64,000 bases of DNA, taken from Metopolophium dirhodum (taxonomy: Eukaryota; Arthropoda; Insecta; Hemiptera; Aphididae). The position numbers and the translations under genes were made by a program. Positions 31,961-45,242 of this stretch are shown in pieces; within the stretch, counting starts at the first letter, position 1; each line of letters opens with the position of its first letter. The stretch is from the NCBI RefSeq assembly GCF_019925205.1, contig NC_083560.1, positions 33,898,270 through 33,962,269 on the forward strand. The letters are read 5' to 3'. The notes below the pieces were generated by a model that had not been told where the DNA came from, ran no database searches, and worked only from the letters and a program-made list of their open reading frames with translations.

Positions 31961-33004
31961 TGTGTATTTAGTGGACGTGAACTTACTGAGGGTACACGAA
32001 AACTGAGATACACTCTAACCGAGACACACATAATTATATATACCGTATATACTATATGGGATTTATTACAAGCCTGGGCAAGTTAATGATCATTTTTGAC
32101 CGAGATAAGTTAAGTTGATGGAAAACATTTTAATAAGTTTAAAGTTACAGTTACCCTAATTTGTTTCTAAACTCGGTTAAGTTATAATTATAATTATAAT
32201 TATTATTATTATTATTTAATATATATATATATATAAATACGCAGTAGTAATATGGTTTAAAATAATAAAAATCATAAATATTATTGAACACAAGAAATAG
32301 CCAATAGCTTTTCTATACATAGAATTAAATTATTATAGGTACTGAATTAACAGAATTATGTAGTAGGTACCAAAAACATACGAAATTGAAAATTCCAAAA
32401 TAAATATAATCTTTTGATTTATAAATAAATAAATAACTTATTTATGGCGAAAATATTTTATAATGAGAAATGTACCTTTGTGATTTGTAATTATATCAAT
32501 ATAATGATATCATATAATTTTACTTATTTGTTATTAGTATTTATTAATTATTATTATTACAATATGCCCGTATGCCGGAGTATGATATGGTATACCTATT
32601 TTTAATTTTTACACATACGATACACGTATATGGTATATATTATAATATAATATATACCTAAATGGCTATTGCTGTAATATGTATTTACTATTGACTAAAT
32701 AGTATAATTTGTACAACAATAATTCTTAGAAATTTCGTTTATTGTATATAAATGCGTTTGTGCAGAATTAAGTAAATTCATAAATAACAGTCTACCGAGA
32801 ATAATTCAGCAGTTAAGGGGCCTCGCTACGGTCATTATTTAAGGAGCAACATTTCGGCAATCCTGTCATAGCCGCCCGGGGTCTATGTGTTAGTTGTAAA
32901 TTATTATTAGTGTGAGTGAAATTAAATGCGGTTGTCCTCTCTCGTACGCGCATGCACATGTCAATTTCACGATAACCATATAAATTTCACTACACGAATT
33001 TTAC
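31961..33004. other. AT-rich upstream flank, no gene seen
   Basis: Contains an AT dinucleotide run at 32220-32236 and TTA-type simple repeats. 32270-33004 matches 60555-61310 in unit 2. A GC-rich patch at 32870-32950 (GCCGCCCGGGG, TACGCGCATGCACATG) is conserved. No coding support. Confidence 0.45.
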
Positions 33005-33215
33005 AAAAACATACATTTGATACAAGAAACTGTTACAAATACTCCAGAAATATACATTCAAGTACCAATGTTAACATATTATAAAGAATGTAAACGTTAC
33101 CGAAACGTCTCTGTAATGTTCCACAAAAACATGAGTTATGAACATTTAACGTTCCAGTGTAATCTTTACAATGAAACGTTCTTTACAAACCTACATTAAT
33201 GATTTTATAAAAACA
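33005..33215. other. Unit-1-specific 200-bp segment between short direct repeats
   Basis: Flanked by TTTTACAAAAACATA and TTTTATAAAAACATA. Unit 2 (61299-61320) has one such string and lacks the 200 bp between. The segment has a 60-codon frame (33017-33199) without a recognisable domain. Confidence 0.6.
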
Positions 33216-34477
33216 TATTGCTTTATAAAAACTATGTAATGTTTTCCAATACATTACGGGAACATTTCAGAAAAACACAAATCAATCTGATAATATGCAC
33301 GGGTCATTTTGTGACTACCGACTAACTTTAAATGCTTAAAAAAAAAACTGTTACTAAGGATTGATAATATTTTTCAAATTTCATTGTAACAATATAGTAG
33401 GAGCCTTGTATTAAATTTTCAAACTTTTTACCCAACAAATAAAGTTTTATTGACATGTTACGTACCCACGTATTAAGTAGTCATATATTAATTATGTACA
33501 GCGCGCCGCCGCACGTCTCTAGTAATATTTGATACTATAACTTATAAGGCAATTAGTTTAGTATAACATGCGGAGGTCGTTGCAAAAGCGTAGAGAAAAC
33601 AATTAAACTATAGAAGGTGTCGTCACACGTATCTTTCCTGGAAAGCCAACACCCATACGCAGGGATATCGAAGCATTCCTTCTGGTAGAAATTCAGGATG
33701 AAAAAAAAATTAAACACCATTGTAAAACTACTAGCTTCCTCGCTTCACCCAGAATCTAAAATACTGTTGGCTTCTTAGAAATACAAAGAGATCGTTTCTC
33801 ATGGTTTCAAACGCACAAAATTTACAATAAGAATAACGATACCACCAGATCGATATTTACAACAGAATAAAACTATTTACTAACTGAAAAGTAAATATAA
33901 CTTATTTAAAAGAGTATAAAACGTGTTTGAACGTGTGCAGTTCGATCACTAGGTACCTGCTTTTTACCCGAGTGCGGTTCGATCATATTCAGGTAATAAA
34001 TGCGATTTGACTATCCCATATTTTTGTTATCATAGTTTGAAAGGAACCAGTCCCGTCCCGTCCAGGTTTTAGTGTTACCTGCTCATTAGTTTAGGATACA
34101 GAGAGGAAAGGCCATTTTTCGTAAAATTACAAAGGTTAAATACGAGTGAGTCTCGTATTATATACAGCCGCCCTGCAACGAGCTTTTGGTCTCTACTTAG
34201 GTCTGGATTAATATTATTATACATAATTATATTTAGTGATGGGCGCAACTGACTAGTCGAGTACCATGTGTTTCGATAGGTTACAAATATTTATCTGTAT
34301 AATATATTTATCTAATAGTTAAAATCGTCAACTGTTTTGCGTTCCGTGTATGTAAATTATTATTGTAATAATTTTAATAAACTTTCTTTTAGAAAAAAAT
34401 TAAAAATACAATTTTTCAACATATTTTTTTACTTAATGGACATTTCTAACAAAATAAAATAAAATGAAAATAGTATA
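33216..34477. other. Repeat-derived stretch, no gene seen
   Basis: 33350-33440 is a piece of the GATTCTGAGCG repeat body. 33520-33770 (TGCGGAGGTCGTTGCAAAAGC, GGAAAGCCAACACCCATACG) is conserved at 61600-61850. 33780-33945 is unrelated to unit 2, where 61850-62400 holds other sequence. 33950-34470 again matches 62405-62935. Confidence 0.5.
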
Positions 34478-34640
34478 CTCTTTAATTAAATTTTTTTTTT
34501 CAAATTAAATATATTAATATTAATTTTCTCACAATTATAGGTTCATCTCCTATATTAGGTTTCTTAATATAATTAATACTAATTAAAACTTTAATTTACA
34601 ATATAGTTTACTAATTATACCTTTTATAACCAATAGCAGC
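34478..34640 (+). pseudogene. ND2: NUMT fragment, 3' end of mitochondrial ND2 (unit 1)
   Basis: Matches 63811-63955 of the longer numt, including CATCTCCTATATTAGGTTTC, which reads S-P-M-L-G-F in the insect mitochondrial code. It is followed by AATTAATACTAATTAAAAC. The 5' part present in unit 2 is missing here. It has stops and indels, so it is a nuclear relic of mitochondrial DNA and not expressed as ND2. Confidence 0.7.
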
Positions 34641-36956
34641 CATTTATAAACGAAAATTTCCACCGAAAATCTCAAAATCCCCGTTTAAGTATCTCTCCGG
34701 GTGGTGGACACTAGATACATTAGGTAAACAATTACCTACTAATGTGAGCCTCATCATGTTGAAAAGTTTGAAAATATAATACAAGGTTCTTCATTAGTTG
34801 TTGTCGGTGGAAATTAAAAACTAAGATGTGCGTTAATCCACAGTAATTTTTATGAGCGTTAGAACTTATTTATTTGTAACGACACTGGATATTCACTCGA
34901 CTTCTCACGAAACGATTTTTATTAAAAAAAACGAATAATCGTAGATACTCTAAATTTACACCAAATATTAATTTTATAACTGTCTATACTTGCGATTACA
35001 TTTTCAAAATATTTTGACTTGTTCTGACCGTTTGAAGACTTTTGAATTTTTTTAGTTTTTTTTCTATAAAAGTCAACAAAATTTTTAATATCCGTGGCGC
35101 CAAACAAAAAATTTGAAAATGTATTACAAGGCTCTTCATATATTGTAACAATAACAGTTTAAAAATATTAAAAATACGTATGCATGATTATTTTTCATAA
35201 GTACCTATTTAAAGTACAAATTTTGATAACATTTATCAAATTGAAAATTTGCAAATTATTTTGTAGGTTAAAATGTATAAAATGTTCAATTTTTGTGCTA
35301 AGAATTGAAAATTTTGAACAAAGTCCCACGTAAGTTTAATTCATACTAAAATCAAAAATCTATTTTTTAATTTTTTCGTAATTTTTTATTTTTTGGGTAC
35401 TTGAAACTTGTAAAATATATTATTATATTTTAGACGGAAAATAACATTTTCAAATGCAACTTTTTGGCCAAAATGAATTTAACCTACTGTAGAAGTGTAG
35501 TACTAATGCCTAATAGTAAAATAAATAAATTTAATCATAATTATATCATAAAATATACTTGGTAATATAATAGGCTGACAGCATTTGATCAGAATCGTTT
35601 TTCGTTTACAATGATTTTGTATAATTGAATTCAAATTTAACACATCCATTATACAGTTACTTATCTAGACACCTAATGTACAACAGATCACTACCCACTT
35701 GCCCCTTTTTTATTTATGATGACACCTAAAAAGGCACATTTTTATATACGTAGTATTTTTATATGACAAACTTGCCTAGGTATTTTAGGGCAGAGGGAAC
35801 CACCAACAATTTTGTAGGAGCAATTGCTCAAAAATAATACCTTCACCATGTCACTGTCCTACTTATAGTGACTAGAAAAAATTAAAATTTTAAATAATGT
35901 AGTAATTAAAAGTAAAATAAATTTTAAAATAAAAGTTAAATAGTATTTAAATAACTTCAACTCAAATGCAAAAATGTATATTGTCTTTATTTTTCCAAAT
36001 TTTATAATAATGATGCGGTTTTGTAGATTCCGTGTTGAATATAATATATAATATAATTAAATAAATCAACAAAAAAAAAATATAATATTTTCAAACGTAA
36101 AAGAAATAATTTTCTTTTTTAAAACATGATTCTTTATGCATCTTGTAGTTATCTATTCTTTAAATCATACTATAGATTTAATAATTATTTTTAACTTTGT
36201 ATATTAAACGCTAAATTAAAAATATTTTATAATCACAAAAAACATGATCATACATATTAATAGAAATTATAATACATAGGTATTTACGAATATACACTTA
36301 TTGATAATATTATTCATTTTTAAAAATCTATTCCATAAAAATACATTTTTATAAAAAAAATATTTGCATATTTAAGATACTTGTGTGGAATAAGTTACAA
36401 GCCCTGATTATTAGATTGGACTTTTGTTTGTACTGTGTAATATATTTTATTTCATTAAAAAATAATTTGAGGCTGCACATTAACGAGTTAATAAATGAAA
36501 AGTAAAGCTAATTTTAAAGTATTAACTTAACTTACCAGTTTAATGTTTTAAATAATTTAACTTTAATTCCACTTATTTATCGCCATATTATCTTAAAATT
36601 AAGTCATAATTTGTTGAATATTTCTAATTAAGCTAATTTTAAAGTTTCATATTACCTATCCATAAAAATATTTTGTTTATTATCGTTTATATTTAAGTTA
36701 TTATAAAGTTATAAGTCTGGAATATAGAAAATATTAGAAAAGAGAATGATGATTTTACAAAGAATTTAAGATCTTTATTTAGTTTTTATTAATGAAAACT
36801 AAATAATCATATTTATTACCATTTACCAGGGCCTTTAAGTTTCAAGCACTAAATAGCAGTATTATATGTGTATAGTGTACATGTATGTACTAAAAAAATA
36901 TTCATATTATACTGAAATATAAATATATACATATTATAAATAAATACTTGGAAAAA
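34641..36956. other. AT-rich end of unit 1, no gene seen
   Basis: 34641-34720 is Helitron-interior sequence in inverse orientation (compare 12090-12170). 34930-35340 and 35440-35680 belong to the GATTCTGAGCG repeat body and right end (GATCAGAATCGTTTTTCG). 35700-36956 is very AT-rich with no repeats I recognise. The junction with unit 2 is at 36956/36957. Confidence 0.45.
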
Positions 36957-37300
36957 GATTTGTTTAAAACGTCATTTAACTTCTGTCCAACTGCTTTACT
37001 ATTTGTACATTTTAAGTCAATGATATTATTTTTCGCATCTTCGACAGTTTTTAATGAATCGGATAATTTTATTTCTTTCTTTTCCAAATATGTTATGGAT
37101 TTAGGTAAAAATCCGAAATTCGATTTAATAAATGCAAAGTTACACATTTTCAGATCATCTAAGCCACCAAACTTGCCTAAACCTAGGGCATAAAAATACA
37201 AATTATTCTCGAGTTTCAATTTGAATTTTAATAACAACATAGTATATTTCTGGATTATTTCAATAGGTATACCAACCAATTATGGTGCTCAAATTATAAT
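36957..37300 (-). pseudogene. hAT transposase fragment truncated at the duplication junction
   Basis: The minus-strand frame 37279-36902 continues intact through the segment that is frameshifted in unit 1 (..SDSLKTVEDAKNNIIDLK, then KAVGQKLNDVLNK). At 36957 the homology stops, and the last 18 residues come from unit-1-end sequence. The dimerisation motif present at 4880-5015 is therefore missing. It is a truncated, dead transposase. Confidence 0.75.
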
Positions 37301-37569
37301 TCGATTAAATTTGGCAACGTTGGAAAAAAAATAAAATATCGAGCGTTCTCAATCGTGTTACCAAAAATGCCGTTCTCAATCGTATTTTACCAAAAATATT
37401 GCGTATACCACTGTCAACGTGTATAAATATGTGGGTACCAATAATTAATAAAACAATTTTTAGACGTATGCATACTTACGACTTACGAGATACATTTGTT
37501 CCAGTCATTTCGCTATATAATATATAAAGCATTTAAAATTAAAATTTTACTAAGGGATATCTACTAAAT

Positions 37570-38211
37570 CAGTGGTTGTCAACCTTTTTGGGTCCACGGC
37601 TCCTTTTGATTTTGAAATAAAATATACGGCTCCCATACGAACATTTAAAATAAACAAATTTACATTACTTATAATAATTTTAATCTAACTTTATTTAATG
37701 ATAAACATGTAATTAGGTATTAATAATAGGAAACATTTTTTTGAGATTTATTTTTTACATACAATTAAAAAATTAATACATTAATAATAATTTTAATTTT
37801 TAATGGGACGGCTGTGCTTGTTTTTGTTGCATTAAATCATCAAATCGTGGGGTAAATTTTGATAGTGCGATTCTCATTTCCTTTTCGGTATTTAGTTTTC
37901 CTCTGTATTTACTTTTGATAGCTGCTAAGGCCGAAAAACCCGTTTCACATAAGTATGAAGAAGCAAATGGAATTAAAGTCCTGATAGCCTTATTGGCTAC
38001 GATCGGATATTGCTTCTTCATAGCTATCCAAAATTCTGGTAAAGATAATGATACAAATTTGGATTTTGATACTGAATCTGAGTACAAGTCTATCAGTTGT
38101 TCTTGTTCAGTAATTGTTAATTCTATTTTTAGTTTCTATTGCGAACGCGGCTCCCTTGATAATAACCGGCGACGCCCCTGGGAGCCGCGACGCACAGGTT
38201 GAAAACCCCTG
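37570..38211 (-). mobile_element. Internally deleted hAT element, exact 8-bp TSD
   Basis: 642 bp. Ends CAGTGGTTGTCAACCTTTTT and ..CACAGGTTGAAAACCCCTG are inverted repeats. It is flanked by TACTAAAT on both sides (37562-37569, 38212-38219). Unit 1 has the undisturbed site TACAAAAT near 5747, so this insertion is private to unit 2. CACGGCTCC / GGGAGCCG subterminal repeats lie inside. It retains only the 3' coding end. Confidence 0.95.
37800..38140 (-). pseudogene. hAT transposase dimerisation tail
   Basis: The minus-strand frame reads ELTITEQEQLIDLYSDSVS upstream of the ATG at 38087, then EFWIAMKKQYPIVANKAIRT and FASSYLCETGFSALAAIKSK. This is the C-terminal hAT dimerisation region (F-x-S-S-Y-L-C-E-x-G-F-S-A). 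The natural stop is at 37800. Everything N-terminal is deleted at about 38140. It is related to, but distinct from, the transposase at 21270-22474. Confidence 0.88.
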
Positions 38212-38314
38212 TACTAAATCATATTCCACCAATGAGTTATAACACTGTACAGCCGTTTATAATATATTATAATATAATACACGGGTAATATAATTATTAT
38301 TATATCATAATGTT

Positions 38315-39385
38315 CATGGCTACATCTCCGATGCTAAGGACCAAGTTAATTTTTTCTTGCTATTTAGGGAAGCGGAACACTTACGGAAATTAGCCCCCTT
38401 TAGACGTAAGCGATTTCGGGCGCGCTTGGAATGGACGCGTCCAAGACCGCGTGATAAAACCTTGCGTTTAAAAATAAAATCGTGTGCCGACTTAGCACTA
38501 GTCCCGCTCAGCACAGACTGGTCGCCCGTACCAAAACCGTCGTGTCATCACCTGCTTGACCACGCGCGCTTAACCTGCACGAAATTTTTAATTACGGTTT
38601 GTCGAGTACCTGTTGGGGGAAAAATTATTTTCCACTTCGGTAAAATGTTGATCTCCTCGGTATTAAACAAAAGCAACAATTTTACATTTTTCCAAAATAT
38701 TAAAGTTTAAGGTATTTGGTTTCAGAAGATAGATGAACCAAAAATTATGTAATACAATTTTGTATATCGTCTTTTGAAAAACAAAAGTTTGATTTTAAAT
38801 TAGGTTTTTATATTATATTAGGTTTATATTATGTTTTGTATTTATTTTCAATATCTTGACCATAATACTCATGTACGATCCTGTACAGACTTGTCCATGT
38901 GTGATCAGACACACTAGCTTGAACGAGCTTGTGCTTAACCAACACGCACTTCGATTTCGTATCTTGAGTACCATACAACAAGTATTGTTTCCAGCTTGCT
39001 ATAGGTACCTATTAGCATATTTACCATATTTAAATATTTCAACTAAAAATTTTTTTATAATATTATTATAAATAATTACGTTTTTACATAAGAATTATAA
39101 AATTTTAAATATGAGCGATAAACGTTATTGGTCTAAAAAATTCACGACGAATTTTTTTAGAAAAATATCATGAATTTCATTTTAAAATAATCATAACTTA
39201 CATATATAAATAATAATATCAATAAAATTCTCCGAGATTCCATGAATAATCTTAATCCTATAACTTCAGAGGTAAATTCACTCTAATTTTAGAAATTGTA
39301 GAGTAAAATGTGTTATGGTAGACGTACAATTCGTCATGTTGTTCGTTTGTAAGACGGAGACAATAAATGAAAGTTGGGCGTCCCT
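38315..39385 (+). repeat. Unit 2 copy of 5850-6929
   Basis: Near-identical to unit 1 apart from a 10-bp loss near 38549 and scattered substitutions. Includes the open GC-richer segment and the right arm of the TTAA-type element (39235-39385). No gene supported. Confidence 0.7.
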
Positions 39386-41468
39386 CAGTGGCGTAGACAG
39401 GGGGGTTTTGGGTGTTTAACCCCCCCCCCCCCCCCGCCATTGCCTTACCGGGCGAATGTAAGTTCCTACGCGATAGAAAAAGGTTAAATATGTATATACG
39501 AATTTAAAAAAATGAATATATATGATGATTAAAAAATAAAATAAAGATCGTTATAGAGCATTTTCACAAATAAATAAGATACATCTAATATGGTGAATAT
39601 AAAAATATAAAAAAATTGCAGAATACGAAATTTTATATTTTTGAGGTTTATTTCTATAACTTAAAAACTTAACATAATCGTATTGCTTAATTTTGTTCGT
39701 TGTATAATCTGAAATTTGTTTATTTATGAAATCTTCTTTTTCGGCGTATTTTTTACTAATTTTTGGTTTTTCGTTACTAATTGTGGTTCTTATTTTAAAA
39801 TATGTATTTACTTGAAAAAGTTTGAGAATTTCAATAATTATAAAAATATGTGGATGTAATCTTATATTTTATCTTTCGCCCAACGTCGAGTCGGGAAGTA
39901 TTATCAGCTTGTAGCTTGTCGTATTTTCCCGTAATTTCGTGGGTACATGTTTTGCTTTAAATGAAGTATATTTGAGTGTATATTATAGTTAGCTACAGCT
40001 GTACCGAGTATTATTAAAACGATGCGCCTGTTGGCGCTGTGGCTTAAATGAAAAAAATTCAGATTATACAACAAACAAAATGAATCAATACGATTATGTT
40101 AAATTTTTAAGTTATAGAAATAAACCTTATAAAATATAACATTTTGCAGTATGCGATTTTTATTATATTTTTTAATCATCATATATTTATTTTATTTATT
40201 CCTATATACATATGTACCTTTTTCCGCCGTGTAGGAACTAACGTACGCAATTGTTTACCTGCTACTCTCGTGCAGGAATTTACTATTCCCCGCCTTTCCA
40301 CATCTAATAAATGCAGTGATGGGAAAGTTCCTTTTTAAAAGGATCTCGTTCCGTTCCCTGTTAGTTTGTTAAAATATGAACTCGTTCCAGATCCTCGTTC
40401 CTTATTTAAAAAGGAACTCGTTCCAAATATAGTTCCTCTAAAAAAATAACTCGTTCCCATTTTCGTTCCATTGTTAACCTAGTGTCCTAGTTTTCTCTCG
40501 GCTTTTAAGTCATACCTTGTTTTTTATAATGTAAAAACAACAATGATCATTGAATTAGAACTTAAAAGATGAAACTAAACAAGAGCTAAATAGTCATTAG
40601 GTACCTACTGAACAATTTAATCAACAGGTATACAAAAAATTAAAAATAATTAATAATATAGATTTAGCTTGTATTTTGCTTATACTTTTTATTTTGCCTA
40701 AAAGTACTTTCAACTTTTATGTATAATATATTATATAAATAAAAATAAATATAAATATAATATAATATAAATAAAATAATAATATATAATTATTAATAAG
40801 TATAAAGTGTACGAAGTAATATGAAATATTAATAAGAATAAATGAACTGTGTTTTTCGTTCACGTTCCTCAAAATAAAGAATTCGTTCATTTTCTTTTTC
40901 CTTTATTTTTAAAGGAAGCAGTTCCAAGCTTCGTTCCTACAAAAAGAAATCGTTCCAGGAATTCGTTCCTTTTGTAACGAGTTTCTTCCCAACACTGAAT
41001 AAATGTATTATTTATATTATAGACTATTGTATATTTCGTTAATTCTAGTACCTATACAAATTTATGACATAATTATGTCTTAAGACGTTTCTGAATACGA
41101 GTTCTCGGAATATTATAACGACCAAAGATATTATTAATTATGGTTGTGAATTATGACAATATTTGATAAAACTGTTTGCTTACAATCACGATACTCAAAG
41201 GTGAGACTATTTTGTTCGCGCTGACACACACACACCGACCGACGCACACACGCACACGATCTTAACAATTATATCGTTTTTATATTTTATTTAATTGTTG
41301 TGTAGGTAATAATCATAAAATATGTAGATTACGCCACGGCGCGGCATCGGTCAATGTAGACCGCCGGGGTCGCAACCAGTTTGGTCGTGAATTTCAAGGC
41401 GAAAAATTATTATAATTACGTGCCCTTTCCCCCCCCCCCCTCCTTAAAAAATCCTGTCTACACCACTG
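39386..41468. mobile_element. CAGTGGCGTAGACAGG element (unit 2 copy)
   Basis: Same ends, internal inverted repeat and nested MITE as 6930-9011. Differences are mainly in homopolymer C runs and one indel near 40198. Confidence 0.75.
40314..40997. mobile_element. GTTCC-iteron hAT MITE (unit 2 copy)
   Basis: 684 bp, the same length, ends and AATAAATG duplication as 7855-8538. The insertion therefore predates the large duplication. Confidence 0.92.
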
Positions 41469-44400
41469 CGTCCAGTCCTCTTAAACGTCATCGATAATGA
41501 AACCCATTAATAAGGTATGACAAATTGAACAAATTATCGGTAGTGGTTTAAAACCAAATTATTGTGGAAAAAATTTAGAATTTAAATGTGAATTGTTATA
41601 TTAATCGTTATAAACGTTATACTTAAGGTCGCGTGTACATTGGCGAGCGTCGAGCGGCAGCGTCGGTGGTGGCGACGCTCGGCTAGCGGTGAGTGGCAAA
41701 GTGTGTAAATTGAGGAGCGGTTATAATCTAATATAATGTTAAATACATTTGTTCAATTTAATAATATATGGTAGATGATAGTAAATTGATCGCAAACGGC
41801 ACGTAGAAGGTGCCGACAGCAAATGCCCCGACTGCCAATATCGTCGCCACTACCTGTTGTTACTTTGACGGCGCCACAACGTGAACCTTATAATTTCGTT
41901 GAGTATTTGCACTCAATTTTGTTTGTCTGTATCATATAATTTTAAAACGAATCTATAATTAGTGTCTCTACTGAAAAAAAATCACTTCGTAAAATCTAAA
42001 TTTATATTATGTTTGTTTTGTTTAGATAATTTTTTAATTTTTGTAAACTACAAAACATCAAAAATATTGTGACGAACGTGTTCAAAAATCATCAAAACCG
42101 TACGTGCTAAAATATTCCTAAAATATCTTATAAAATATTTACATTTTATTATTCCAATAGAAATTTAAAAAATTGCAACAACAATCAATATATTATTATG
42201 CCTAAATATGTAATTTTTTAAAATTTTTATTTTACAACATATTAAGAATCATAATTAATTAGTGAGGACGTAGGACGAGGTATATACACATCCGTTTTTA
42301 ACATTAACTGGTTGGACGCAATCGATATTAAATGCTTAATATTGCTGTGATCGTGATTGCCGTTGTGTGGGTGGCTACTGGCTACTGCTGCCACGCGTCG
42401 TCGCGACAGCCGACGAGCCACCGCCGAGCCGCGGAGCCACCGCCGAGCCGCCACCGCAGAACTGAAGAAAAGTAACGATTGGACCATGAGTCCCTGATAC
42501 TCCAACTCCTTATTTTTCGATTTAGTTCGTACGTTTTAGTAACGTTTTCGACTTGATCAACCTCACAGACCAATATTATTTTTATTATTATTATTATATT
42601 TGTGGCGCGAGCTAAGTAAAAAAAAAATAAATAACTGCATGACGGCGTGTGTTTCGTATATCGAAGCAGGGGTCGCCCGTATAAACTGTGTAAAAAACAA
42701 ATACGTAAATTTTTTATACGTCACAACTGATTTTCTAATGCATCAATCAACTCTAAGTAAACTCCAAAATAACAGAAATATTGTGAAGAACGTAGTTTTG
42801 TAAAAATCATCAAAACCGTACGTTTAAAAATTAAGCTATAAATGAAAAAGTGCGAACTTTTTAATGGAAATTTATACTCAATTCAGAATCACGGTAGTCG
42901 TCGTCGTCGTCGTACTAACGTTGCCAATGTTTGATATCTAGTCATCGGGGAAAATATGACAACATTACCGTACAATTACCGTAATAACAACATTACCGTT
43001 AGTCACAATTGGACTCATTAAGCCCGACTCGGAGAGGTGCTCAAACAGGGATTTTGAGATTTGTTCTTTATAAATGGTTGCTATATTGGTTATAGGAGAA
43101 ATAATTAGTAGAAATTACTAATTAGTATTTATTTATTGTTGGTGGCCATAAGTTATTCAATGCATCAATCGACTCCAAGTAAACTCCAAAACATCAGAAA
43201 TATTGTGAAGTTGGGTAAAAAAGCGTGAAAATTTAATATAAGGTTCCTGATTAATTGTTCTAAAAGCAGTTGAAAAATATTAAAAATACATAGGCACAAT
43301 TTTTTGTATAAGTGTTTAAAGTTCAAATGTTGACAAAATTTATAAACTTTAAAATGTAATAATTATTTTGTAGTTAAAAATTTATAAAATGTTCATATAG
43401 TAAATTGACCGCAAACAGCACGTAAAAGGTGCCGACAGTAAATGCCCCGACCGCCAATATCGTCGCCACTAAGTGTTGTTACTTTGACGGCGCCGCAACG
43501 TGAACCTTATAATTTCGTTGAGTATTTGAACTCAATTTTGTTTGTCTGTATCATATAATTTTAAAACGAATCTACAATTAGTGTCTTTACTAAAAAAAAA
43601 AATAACTACCAAAAATCTCTTCGCAAAATCTGAATTTATATTATGTTTGTTTTGTTTAGATAATTATTTAATTTTTGTAAACTACAAAACATCAAAAATA
43701 TTGTGAAGAACGTGCTTTGGTAAAAATCATCAAAACCGTACGTGCTAAAATATTCCTAAAATATCTTATAAGATATTTACATTATATTATTCTATTAAAA
43801 ATTTCAAAAAATGCGTCAACAATCAATATACTCTTATGCTTTAATATGTAATTTATTAAAATTTTTTTTTAAACCTCTAATTAATTAGTGTGGACGTGAG
43901 GTATATACACTTCCGTTTTTAAAATTAACTGGTTTCACGCAATCGATATTAAATAATTAATATTGCTGTGATCGTGATTGCCGTTGAGTGAGTGGCTACA
44001 GGTTCCTGATATATCGTTCTAATGGCAGTTGAAAAATATTATAAATACATAGGCACAATTTTTTTGTAAAAGCATTTAAAGTTCAAATGTTGACAAAATT
44101 TATCAAATTTAAAATTTAATAATTATTTTGTAGTTAAAAATTTATAAAATGTTCAACTTTTATAGCTAAGGGTTGAAAATTGAAAACAAGGCTCTTAGGC
44201 TCCACGTATATAGGTTATATATAAATGACTTTTTTCACAATAATATAATCAAATATACTTGGTAATATCATAAGCTGACTGACCGTTTTCGCTCAGAACC
44301 GTATTTCATTGAATTCAAATTTAACACCATCCATTACAGTGAGTCACTTGAAATCTACTGTACAGCAGAGAGACATCCACTTACCCACCTTTTTTAAATT

Positions 44401-45242
44401 TTTTTTTTATAACATATTAATAACTTTTAATTAATTAATGGGGACGTGAGGTATATACACTTCCGTTTTTAAAATTAAATGGTTTATTTATTTTGTTAAT
44501 TGAAAAAAATTAAAAATCACGCAATCCTTATTAAATGCTTAATATAACTGTGATCGTGTTTGCCATTGAGTGAGTCGCAACAGCCGCTAAGCCGCCGCCG
44601 CCGCTGCCGAAACTGAAGAAAAGAACGATTAGACCATGAGTCCCTGATACTCCAACTCCCTATTTTTCGATTTAGTTCGTATGTTTTAGTAGCGTTTTCA
44701 ACTTTATCAACCCGATTAACCTCACAGACCAACCATTATTATTATTATTATTATATTTGTAGTGCGAGCTAAATAAAAAAAAATGACGGCGTGTGTTTCG
44801 TATATCGACGCAGGAGTTGCCTATATAAACTGTGTAAAATACAAATACGTAAATTTGTTATACGTCACAACTGATTTTCTATTGCATCAATCAACACCAA
44901 AAAAACTCCAAAACATCAGAAATATTGTGAAGAACGTAGTTTTGTAAAAATCATCAAAACCGTACGTTTAAAAATTAAGCTATAAATGAAAAAGTGCGAA
45001 CTTTTTAATGGACATTTATACTAAATTCAGAATCACGGTAGCCATCGTCGTCGTCGTCGTCGTCGTCGTCGCACTAGCGTTGCCAATGTTTGATACCTAG
45101 TTATCGGAGAAAATATGACAAAATTACCGTACAATTACCGTATAAACAACATTACCGTTCTTATAGATTATTGTGTAAATACTCAATATTTACTCGGTAA
45201 TTATACAAACAATTGTATGCCCGTACTTTATACAATGTACTA
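41469..45242 (+). repeat. Unit 2 repeat mosaic, collapsed relative to unit 1
   Basis: 41469-42770 equals the first 1.5-kb repeat (8788-10315). 42771-43708 equals 11821-12758. At about 43708 (ATATTGTGAAGAACG) it joins sequence equal to 17223 onward, through 45242. (CGT)n tracts lie at 42897-42912 and 45044-45071. The frames at 42242-42573 and 44517-44732 come from the GC-rich tract. Confidence 0.75.

Larger units (their letters stand above)
5139..36956 (+). repeat. Tandem segmental duplication, unit 1
   Basis: This is the first copy of a direct repeat of about 31.8 kb. Its left edge is where similarity to position 36957 begins, inside a minus-strand hAT transposase remnant. Its right edge is set by the start of unit 2. 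Stretches 5139-25292 and 26790-34650 align with unit 2. The part 34650-36956 would have its partner beyond the window. Private to this unit are the 24061 foldback, a second 1.5-kb repeat at 10316-11820, and intervals 12759-17222 and 20022-23437. The boundaries were read by eye and may be off by some tens of bases. Two haplotypes joined in the assembly would look the same. Confidence 0.85.
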
